64,000 bases of DNA from Cyrtodaria siliqua (Eukaryota; Mollusca; Bivalvia; Adapedonta; Hiatellidae), in NCBI GenBank assembly GCA_037043455.1, contig JAWPHD010001443.1, positions 62,001-126,000 of the forward strand. The letters are read 5' to 3'. Of this stretch, positions 37,901 through 49,900 are shown one piece after another. Both the position numbers and the translations under genes were made by a program. Position 1 is the first letter of the stretch; each line of letters opens with the position of its first letter. The notes beneath the pieces are model-generated. The model was not told the DNA's origin, did no database searches, and saw only the letters and a program-made list of their open reading frames with translations.

Positions 37901-40900
37901 TTTGTCCAGTTGAAATGACTCTTACTATATGGAACTGATAATATTATCACAGATTTCCAGTCCGGCTATTGGATTATTATCATGAGATTTTGCAATGTCT
38001 GTAATTTCACAGTTTTTGGATGATGGTTGCACTGAAGGCATTCATATCTCATGGACACATTTCTGGTTCTTTTCGGAAATCGACTGGTCTGAGTTAGGTG
38101 ATCAAATCCAGTCATCGTTTTACAGTAGATTGCTTTTAGTTTGATATTTACATATTCTTAAAGAAACTCACCCGACAAATAACAACAAAACCGTTAATCA
38201 AAACTCTATCCAGATGTTCAGGTCATATAATATTATGTATTAAAAATAGAGGTTTATTCATGGCTTCTTAAAATACCCGTGATTGAATATGCGTAAAATG
38301 AATTATGAGTTGGTAACTCTTAATTCAAAGCACCGCTTTCTGGGATTGGCCTATCTGGTTAAATCCGTTTATATTGTGTCTATAGGGATTGGATTCTTAA
38401 AATATGTGTTATATGTATATCTCTTGTAAGTAGGTTTAGAAACGGTGTACATCTGTTGTAAAATTTGCCAGTTGATGGCGTTATAGGGACTTTAAGTAAA
38501 GAAGTGCATGTTTAAAAAACATTCATTCTCGGTAAGCATGGCCTATTTGTTTATTAAATGAACTGCATGCACTATAACAAGTTTTTGAAGGATTAGATTA
38601 TTTTCTTCTTCAGGTTTCCATAGAGATAAGCATGACACATATAAATGGACCAATGGTAGAATGGGAGTGGTTTATGATGGGATATGGTTGCCAGGACAAC
38701 CTGAAGTGCAGCAGCCTGTCTTTGACCTTTGTGCTTCCATGGTGATATCCCCTTCAGTTGGACGTTACAGATGGAAACTGGATCCATGTGAAAGGAAGCT
38801 CTCATTTATATGTCAGACGGAAGCATGCGTGGGTGATAACAGATGTGACAGTGGGAAGTGCATCACGGCAAGTTGGAGATGTGACGGACATGCTGATTGT
38901 GAGGACAAGAGTGACGAGAGGAATTGTGGACAAGGTAAAACAATATTCTAACACACATGCCAAAAATCCTGCAATCCGATTGGTTGACGTTCAAACATTT
39001 GTGACTATTAAATGGTGCATAACCCGTCACAAATCCAGTCGTGATGTTCAGCATCAAAAATATGTCGTCATTACGTTTTATTTCAATACGTTTGGGAGTA
39101 AAACTGTCAAAAACAATGAAATGCATTAGTATTGAAATGTTAACTTCTACGCGTCACCAATTTAAACAAAATGTGTGACCATTAAATGACTGATATACCA
39201 TCACAAAATTCAAAATTTCAAAACAGTTAACCCTGTAATTACTGAGTTGTTCACTAGGTAAAACAATATTTACTCTCTTGTTAACTAGGTAAAATTATAA
39301 TTACTGCATTGTTAACTAGGTAAAACAATATTTACTGTGTTGTTAACTAGGTGAAAGTCATAGAAAGATGTTGTTGGATAGCTGATAATCATATGTATCA
39401 AATGTGCAAATATCAAAGCAATCCTTTTACTAGTATGCAAGTTTGATGTTTTGGAGAAATTCAGACACTTCATTACCAAAGGTTGATGCCGCACCCTTGG
39501 AAATCCAACAACCCTCTAATAACCAGATTTTTCCATTTCTATGAAGTTGTTTATTACGCCTCTGGATTTAACAACAAAAACGACTGAGTCATCAAGTTGT
39601 ACAGACCAAACATTTTCATAGGAATAATTAAACTGAATGTGAACTTGCAGCTCAATTTAATACATTCCATTTGAATCTGCAGCAAATGATGATGGTTTTC
39701 ATCTATATTTAGACATCAATCAGTCTTTCAGATCGTTTATTAAAAAAATCACAAAATGTGTATTAATGTCATAGCTCCTAAATCTGAATTTGAAGAATGT
39801 TAAAATCGACTTTATACCCCATACATATATGCATCATCCCCATGTGTATATAAGGCCACACTCAAAAAAACTTATGCTTGCTCTTTCCCGACCGATCAAA
39901 AAAAAGGGCTTGACCCAAATATTTTTTCTCATTTTTAGAAACTTTTTTTTTTTAAGTTGCCGGTCGAATCGAGATGCCACTAAGAACAATAATAACACAA
40001 TTATATATATATTCCCGATTCTTTGCAATTTTTCAAATCGTGTTCAGGTGAGCACTTGAAGGTCAATAATTGCAGTCACTCTATGACCAGACATGTGATC
40101 GCAGTCTCTACCAGGGACATTTGTTGTAGCTATGTGGATGCAAGGAACGACAACTCTGGGTAGAAAGTGATGTGATCATCGAAAAAAATGTTCACATTTG
40201 ATTGATGCAGAGTTTAAAGAAAACATTCTCTGGTCGATTGTTACAATAAAAATCTTTATAAAATAAATTTAACTGTTTTGTCAAATAGATTGTACCGGAA
40301 CACAACTGCAAATACTTGGAACAAGGTCCTCAATGAAGTTATCAACAATTAATTTGGCCCGTTGTCAGGCCATTTTACATATAAATTAATGTGAAACATT
40401 ATAATTTCATATTTTCTGGAAGGTGATATTTTAATGACAAAAGCTATTTTCTTATCTACATCAAATACGTTGAATGCTTTTTTCCCCCAAAACGAAAGTC
40501 ACTTGTTTTTAGGGACTGAGCGAATTAGGACCATTTTGGCCATCTTATTTTTTAGTTGTATTTGATTTTCATTCATAAATACATGCTAGTTCAATTTAAT
40601 AATTAAAAAATGGCATTTCTTTTGTTAATTTTATTTTATTTTTTTCTAAATAAAAAATAAAAATTGCCTACCTAACGACCCAAAATTTGAAATAAGGGTC
40701 GAGAAAGGGCAAACATAAATATTTTTAACGGTGGCCTAATTAAAACTGGCCCATAGCTACATTAAGGCAAACCACAGCTGTTGCCTCGGGCTTTAGTAGA
40801 ATGTTGAAAACTTGCCAAAATTTAAAATTGGCATTTTAATGGAATATCAAATAAAAATCATGCCATTCTTAAAACTGAAAACTTTCTTCAGAAAATGCAC

Positions 40901-43900
40901 TGAAACAAAAGAAAATGTGTGTAAAAATCAAAACTTGTCCAGGACCATGCCCCTGACCCACATAGAAAGGAATTTGCCTTGGTTAAATTAAGGTCCTGAT
41001 TATTATATTAAATTAACAACTGTGTATGAAATTGTCACTTTACTGTGAAAGGTAATGAAGAATACTTAATTAGCCAAATAATTATTTGTAACACTCTATT
41101 GTCTTTCTTGAAATAATAATGATTATGTCACCTAAGAATTAATTATGCATTTAAGAAGTGTCATAACAACTTACAGGTGTCACGGTTGGCTCTGCAGATG
41201 TCACCTTAATAGCTCACACAGAAACTAACAGAACATTTAAGTTATGTAATTATAATTAATTGCAGCGTGGGAAAATTAACATAAATGTACACCCTGTTAC
41301 CATAAAAATTAACATGATATGGTATGTTATTTTTTTAAGGTCAGAACAAAACAAAATTATATGAGAAATTATCCTGCTAACTAACTGAGACACATTCATT
41401 CATTCCCCTATGTGATTGCCAGGTCACTATACAACCACTGCAAATCCCGCTAGAGGCAGAGGGGTAGGACCCCACCTCAATTTTTGATCAGGCTCATTCA
41501 AGGTCTTCATCATGACACCACCTAGTATGCAAACATGAAAATGTGGCTCCATCGTAAATGGAGTGTCTACTATAGAATTTGCAGCAACTCTGCAGTTCTG
41601 CAGGTAAGAAGGTTCTAAGGCACATTCTCCATATTTATTTTGATGTAAATGGAAGATGAGCCTGGCATGTTCATTCCTGTTAAGCGCCATAAAAACCTTT
41701 CATCTGTTGGTGCATCATAAAACCCAATTCAGTTAAATTCATACACACTCATTCATGACAGTCAGAATAAATGCATACATAGCCGATTTTTTTTTAGAAT
41801 ATGAAATGCTCTTGTTTAAATAAGATTGTCCGGAAGCTCTACAAATTTGATGGTTTGTTTGTGTGTTGAATGGTGTCTTACCTCATTTTTTTTTGTGGTA
41901 GAGGCAGACCACCCCATTTTTCCTGTATTGTAATTAGCTCCCACTGTCTGTAAGAATCGACACTTTCTCACTTGACAAGTCAAGCTCCCAGTGGGATTCG
42001 AAACTGCAGCGGTCAGAGGTGAGAAAGCTTTAGATGCAGCATCCACTATCCTGGCCATGGATGCGCTAGCTCTACAAGTGAAATAACATAATTTTTGAGA
42101 TTTTTTCAAAGGTAAACTCATGTGAAAATTATCCTTACACAAAATCTCCTTATTTCTAGTCCAAATCTCCATGTTTCTGAGACTTCTGAATCTCCCTTCT
42201 TGACCTGTCATAAATTGCCAGGTATGTGAATGTAAGCTGTACCCTTTTGTTAGAATAAATGTAAAATATGGTTTTGCTTGGATTTTCAGAGAAATGCGGA
42301 GGACAGCTTCAGTCTCCAGTCTTAACATTCCAATCTCCCCGTCATGGCGAGGGTTATCTACCCTGGCTAAACTGTCAGTGGAGAATACAAGCTGATATTG
42401 GATTCAAAGTAAAACTTAAGGTAGTAAGAAATTATCTTGTCTTATTGTTACCTAGAAAGTCTATTTATTTATTCAGAACTGCGTTGATTTCTGTAATACG
42501 GTATTTTTAATGGTTAAACTGCGTTGATTTCTGTATACAGTATTTTATATTTTCTGTAATCCACTGGGCAATGGTGGCATAACTATGCAAATTATTACCA
42601 AATTACACTGCAAAAATGGACAATATTTAGGTAAGCCATATGATTTGCCTGGAATGTCATATAATACATTCAGAGTTTAACATTTTTTGTTTATGTAAGT
42701 AAAATGTTTCTTCTGGTTTAAAGTGTCCTATTATTTGTAACAGGAATGCATAATTTAACTCGGCAGTCTTATATCCAGATAAACTGTCAACATCACACAG
42801 AAACTTTCAGTTGTATTATCAGCTTGTATGGTGTTTTATGAGATAAATAGAATCTCACAGTATCTTGCTCACAAAAAAAAGCCACAAAAAGCCACACAAA
42901 AAAAGAAATGCCTACCAACCTACCCTACTTTTTGTCTTGCCTTTTGTAAAAATACGAGACATAGGCGCCGCTAATGTTGGTGGGCTCGACGGCGTCAACA
43001 TATTGTATAATAACTTTCTTGTCCTTGGAAGTAGAATGTTCAAATTTCATATATATATATATATAACCTTCTGGTCATTGTCTTTCCTAATGCCAATAAC
43101 TTCCAGCCCTCCAACTGAACATGGGATGGAGTCGGTGTCACTTAAATACATGTACCGTCAATATTTTGAGTTATAATTGAATAACGGTACATGTATTTAA
43201 GTAGCATTGACTCCAACCCATGTTCAGTTGGAGAGCTGGAAGTTATTGGCATTAAGAAGGACAGTGACAAGGAGGTTATATATGAAATTTGAACATTCTA
43301 CTCCCAAGGACAAGGAAGTTATAAAACAATATGTACCGTTGGTTAAGTTTGCGTTAAGATTTTGGTTAAGGTTTGCGTTAAGGTTTTGGTTAAGGTTTGC
43401 GTTAAATTTTTATAACTTTTTTGTTCTTAGGAGGAGAGCGTTCAAATTTCATATATAACCTCAATGGCCATTGTTCTTCTTCTTATTTTGTAATTTTCAG
43501 CCTCCAACTGACCCTGTGTCAAAATGTCAATGGACTCTTAAATACATGTACCGTCTCCAAAAACTGCATTAAAATGTGGGTTAAATTCTGATAACTTTTT
43601 TGTTCTTTGGAGTAGAGTGTTTAAATTTCATATATAACATGAATGGTCATTGTTCTTCTAATTCCAGTAACTTCCAGCCTTCAGCTGACCCTGTTTCAAG
43701 ATCAGTTGTCTCTGAAATACATGTACCGTCTCCAAATTTCACAATACATGTAACTTCTCCAATTTTGACTATGTTTAGCAATATAAAATTGTGGAGTATC
43801 AGATTTCATATCTAAATTCACTGCCACTGGACATTTTCATAAACTATATTTTGCTTCTGTTTTAAATACATAAACATTTATATGTATGCACATTTCAATG

Positions 43901-46900
43901 TGAGTTTTATAAGGTTTGACAGGAATATAATTACTTGAACTTTATGTTGGCTACTGCAGCTGGGTAATTTGATACTCCAGTAAAAGTTTATCACAGCCAT
44001 GGTGACTAAACTGTCAAATATACTTTAATACCATTGTATTGTGTTATAGTACAGACCACCAAATTCATTTCAATTTTGCTACATCTCTTTTCATATTAGT
44101 TTAAATTATTTATTTTATGTTGATTGTAAGGGAAGCTCTCTGAACTTATTTTAATCACTCTCAATGCCTTCCTGGGTAGAACCAGTACTAAGCAATGCAA
44201 ATAAAATGTCTTGCCCAGGAACACGACACATATGGTTCTTTTTATATTAGTATGTGTATGAAATGTAAATGCGTGTCCGTGCCTAAAACGTTGATTTTAA
44301 AAATAACATAATTTCTAAATTTAGACCACTCATTTTTGATTTTAGAGCCAAATTTTTCCCTCTGTCTTTCCCAGGGTAGAATTATATGTTTTCTGACGTA
44401 ATTTTTAACGAGGAATCCAAATCTGTTATCGTTTATTCCCTAAGACTTTATGATTTAGAGGCACTTCAATGTTTTATTTTTCTTCCCCTTTGAGGTAGCC
44501 CAATATGAAGTATATGTTTTCTGAGGTATTTTTTTACTCTGAATCTAACTAAATCTGTCATCGGCTTTGTTATAGCCAGTGTTAATTGCTATGCATGCCA
44601 GCAGCAACATCACATTAATTTTCTGCTGACATGTCTTATCATGATACCCTTAGATTAAAATGCCATTTGTGAAACGATACAAGTTGACAAGCTGGATAAT
44701 TGCAGCAATTATACAGCAAGTCAAAATAACCTAATATGTTGACAAACATTACACACAAACCATTTCAAGTTTTTTAAATATATTTATCTAAATCAAAAAG
44801 AATTTCTCTGTTTAAAGAGACATAGTAACTTTGAGCTTATAAAGCACAAAATAATTATGTTAACGACATTACACAACTACACTAATGAATATCAATAAAA
44901 ATAGGACTGGTAATGTCTGTTTTGTCATTCAATATTTGCATTTTACTCCATTTATGGAAAACGATGAATGCTAAACTACTGAATGCTGACAACAGTGTTT
45001 TGACCGCGTTAACAGTTACTATTAACCCTCGATTTTGTCAAGATGAAGATTGCTTGAAACACATATGATGGACATGTCACTTTAGGCAAGCCACCATGTT
45101 GCGCGCAGCTCTTGTTTAGAGCATGCCATAGGAAACACACCTATTTTGTTTTTTTGCCCTATAAAGACATTCCATGCTAATTTATAAGAAAACATCTGTG
45201 GAAAAGGATATTATTAAAAGAACCCATTGAAATACATTTAACATATTTGCATGATTAATTGGTACAACATGCAGCTTGCAAAAGAAGGGTATTGTTAACT
45301 CTCTTGAATTGTTTCATGAACTGTCAAAAAATTATCTTTTATGTTCCTCAAAATACTGCCATTTTTGTGAGAACAGAATACTGATTTGCCTGTAGGTGTT
45401 TGTTAGACTGGTATCAGTCTATAAATTAAAAAAAAAGACACATATAAACAGTCTATTAAATAATTTTAGAATTATTTTCTTATTAGATTATTGTGTTTCT
45501 GGGTTTCAAGAACCTTATTATGCAATGTCCAGTAAAACCTCAGTGTATTCTGAGAATTTAACAAGCTTTAAAATAACTGATTTCATTGGTCCAGTTTTTA
45601 TCACTGAACCAATCAGAATGCTTCATTCATATTTTCATTTCATTGTTTCTATCATGACATCACTTTCTGGTATTATGACATCACTCCCTGGTATTATGAC
45701 ATCACATCATGCTATTATGACATCACGTCATGCTATTTGGATGCAACTCAGTGTGTTCTCAGAACTGAATGTGCCTTTTAATTGCTGTGAGAAACAGATT
45801 AAGACTGTTTGTATCACTCAGGGAGTAATGAGTTTCTTGAAACCAAGAATCACAAAATAAAATAATTCTAAAATGATTTAATAGACTTATAAATTTATTG
45901 TCATGTAAAAATAATATGACAAGTTTTGTTTCTCTTCATGACCAAATTTATGTGGCCTTGATGTTCATATAAGACAGGGGTGTAGCATAGCATGCTCCCT
46001 TACTCCTGGGCTCTCTTACTCCTGGGAGTAACTTGGTGGGGTTTGGGTGGGGGGTGGGGGTGGGGGAAGAAATCAAAATAAAAGGAAAATTAATAGGGGG
46101 ACGGGTGTATGGGTGGACAATTACCAATTTTTTGCAATCATAAAATGTCTATATACTTGTACAAAACATCACCGAGGTCGGTAGTTTACAATTAGGATTT
46201 TGAAAAATGCACCGACACGGAAAAGCCGATAAAACTCTCATTTTAGGGATACCAGCAATATTTTTACATGGGATCGTTACAGTATTTATATCCGTCAGTA
46301 GCGCCCAAAAAGACGATTCTTCTCGCAGAACGTGTAACTTTTGCCCAGGGAAGTTGATGCATTCGCACCGTCTGTCCGAGTTAGACGGTGCGAAATCCTA
46401 AATGTAAACTGCTGACCTCGGTCATGTTCGCTCTTTTTGGACTTTCAATGTTCGTAGCAAAAAAACTGGTTGGAATTGGGGTTTGAAGCAAACTTTTTTT
46501 GAAAGTATGTTCATATTTTGATGGAACTCGCAAGTAGATTTGAAAAAATGTTGAATGTGTGATTTGTAATCGAGGATGGAAACACATGATGTGAAAAGTC
46601 TCCAACGAGCTCTTAGTAGTGACCTTGTTCATATCTCTTACACGGGGTTAGAATTTTGGGTAGGATTGTTTTTGGTGTACAGTTTTTCATTTATTTGATG
46701 TTTTGAGGTGTGTACAGATGTAGTCCAAAAAAAAAAAAAAGTTTTGTTTTTTTTCAGAATTTTTTTTCAGAATTATTTTTCACATTTTTTTTTTTAGAAT
46801 TTTTTTTTTTTTCAATTTTTTTTTCTTCAGTCCCAACACGTTCCTTCAACCTGTGCATAGGAAAGAATTCTCTAACAATCAAAAGAGAAATTGGTTGAAA

Positions 46901-49900
46901 CATTAAAGATTGATGCCAGTCTAGGTGTTTGCCTGTAATCTTTGTTTCAGATTTATATATGCCAGTATGAAAAGTCTTAATCAAGTTTTAATATCTCTTG
47001 GAGATTCAAAATTGCACCAGAAGTAAACAACTGAATTGTTGTTTAATATGGCTCATCAACATTATTTTGAGCCACACCAGAGAGAGGAGAAGTATACATC
47101 AGAATCTGGAAACTGTGCCCTACTTCTACTATCAAATAGATTCCTATGGTTCTTTAAACTGCTCGGAAAATACTCCGATACCTGGGACCAACTGGTTTAC
47201 ATCCCCATCTGACTGACGAGACTAGGGTAAGTGTCTTGCCTAAGGACACCAAAGTAACCCAGTGGGGCCAATGAGGCTCAAACCCATTATTGCCGGATTT
47301 AGAGCCAAACACGCCTTCCAGTGGGCCACCGCAGCTCCTTGTGAAGTAAAACAAACAAATCATTTTTTCTTTTCATCACAAAAAAGTATGACATACTAGT
47401 ACCATAAATCCCAATAAAACAATCCACTCAGATTTTAGAAGTGGCAGTTAGCTAGAGCCACCCAATTTATACACTCCTTCCTCACCTCAGTTCTATAATT
47501 CTCTAATAGTCCTAAATATAAAATCATTTTATGTCCAAGGATTGGTAACATTATATGTCATTATCAAAATATGTGTCTGCTTCAATCCTCCTCTGCCACT
47601 CCCACGCACCCTCCTGCCACCAAAAATAATAATAAAAAATAATAATTCTGGATCTGCTGCTTATAAATATTCTAATAAAACTCTGGATCTGATGAAAGAA
47701 AGAACATAAGTAAAACACATGTTGACACCCTGAGGAGTGCCAGTTATAGTTTGTAGTGTACAATTACATAATAGTGATGAAAGATGTCTGTTTGGGTAAA
47801 ATAAACTGCAGAATTGATTACCACCTAGAATACTTTACTTCATGGTGATATGCATTTAATGTCCCTTTGATCATATTCTTGTAGGGGATGATGGATAAAA
47901 TTATAAGTTTGGAGGGAACAGTGTGTCATGAAAAATCATTATTGTCGGTCTAACAGTTATTGTAGCCTCAAAGAATATAAGAATCTTTCATGGGTATCCG
48001 GTGCCGTTGACACCGCCGGCTACTAACCTTTTGCATGTTTTCCTGCATACCGTATGTTGGCGCGCGCGTGATCTTTACCCATAAAGATAAGACTTTCCAT
48101 CCCCCATGTAAAACGTGGATAGCCTTATCCGGTATGCAAGAGAATTTTCTTGTTTTTACCATGGCAGTGGCATAGTGGTTAGGCGTCCGCCTCGCATGCG
48201 GATGGTCATGGGTTCAATCCCCAGCCGGGTAACACCAAAGATTTCAGAAAAGAGAACTAGTAGCTCTTCCTGTGATATTTCCTTAACCTGCAGACCTCTG
48301 TCTGGTCTTGATAACCTATTGGGCACTATTCTTTGTGTGGCGATATATGTCTGCAGGGTATCAATCTATCCAAAACTACAGAATATTGTCTGACCTCGGT
48401 AGCCTAGGCTACATGTTTGTGTTTGACCTTGGTAGCTAAGGTAAGGCTACATAACTCTGTCTGACCTTGGAAGCTAGGCTACATATTTGAGTTTCTGTCT
48501 TCTTGGCTACCTTGGTAGCAAGGTAGCCAAGAATACAGAATCCTGTTTGACCTTGGTAGCTAAGGCTATATAACTGTGTCTGACCTTGGTAGCCTAGGCT
48601 ACGGATTTGTGTCTGACCTTGGTAGTCTAGGCTACTGATTTGTGCTTGACATTGGTAGCATAGGCTACAGAACCCTGTTTGACCTTGGTAGCTAAGGCTA
48701 CATATTTGTATCTGACCTTGGTAGCCTAAGCAACAGAACTCTGTTTGAAGCTACACAACTCTGTCTGACCTTGCTAGGTAAGGCTACAGAACTCTGTCTG
48801 ACTTTGGTGCTAAGGCAGCAGAACTTTGTCTGATCTCGGTAGCTAATATTACAGAACCCTGTTTGACCTTGGTAGCCTAGGCATCAGAACCCTGTTTGAC
48901 TTGATAACTAAGGCTACAAATGTGTGTCTGACCTTGGTAGCCTAGCCAACAGAACTCAGTCTGACCTTGGTAGGTAAGGCTACAGAACTATGTCTGACTT
49001 CGGATGCTAAGGCAACATAACTGTGTCCTAGATAGTCAATAATAAAGAACACTGTTTGACCTTGGTGGCTATGGCTACAGAACTCTGTCCAACCTTGATA
49101 GTCTAGGCTACATATTTGTGTCTGACGTTGGTAGCCAAGATTACAGAACCCTGGTAGCCTAGACCTTTGTAACGTAGACAACAGAACTATGTTTGACCTT
49201 GGTAGCCTAGGCATTAGAACTATGTTTGACCTTGGTAGCCTAGGCTACAGAAGTCTGTCTGACCTTGGTAATCTAGACAACAGGACCCTGTTTGACCTTG
49301 GTAGTCTAGGCTACAGAACACTGTTTGACCTTGGTAGTCTAGAAAACAGAACCCTGTTTAACCTTGGTAGTCTAGACAAGAGAACCCTGTTTGACCTTGG
49401 TAGCATATGTTACATAATCCTGTTTGACCTTGGTAGCCTAGGTTACAGAACCTTGTTTGACCTTGGTGGTCTAGATAATAGAACCATGTTTGACATTGGT
49501 AGCCTGAGCTACACAACCCTGTTTGACCTTGGTGGTCTCGACAGCAGAACCCTGTTTGACCTTGGTAATTTGACAGCAGAACCCTGTTTGACCTTGGTAG
49601 CCTAGGCCACAGAACACTGTTTGACCTTTGGTTATATAGACAACATAACTGTATTTGACATTGGTAGCCTAGGCTACAGAACCCAGTTTGACCTTGGTAG
49701 TCTAGATACATTGACATTGGTAGCCAGGGCTTCAGAACCTTGTTTGACCTTGGTAGCCTAGGTTACAGAAATGTGTTTGACCTTGGAATATTTAATACTT
49801 TATGTATTTTCTCTTCCCATTACTGTTATCAAACCTAATAAAAAAACATTTAACCTATATTTACCACATTCATTAAAATAATAGTTAAAAATAATCTTTC

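Noticed and set aside
41816..42328. 170-codon minus-strand frame
   Set aside because: It runs through a SINE and the complement of lectin exon 6; no domain was seen.
45396..45860. 154-codon plus-strand frame
   Set aside because: It crosses a foldback element and a short tandem array. Its composition is repeat-like ([11 protein letters not shown]) and no domain was found.
46207..46401. 64-codon frame with a hydrophobic start
   Set aside because: It lies wholly within a TIR MITE and ends in that element's central hairpin. No support as a peptide gene.
48155..48270. A functional tRNA gene
   Set aside because: The A- and B-boxes are present, but the acceptor stem does not pair and the sequence continues into a SINE body; a decayed relative is at 62650.
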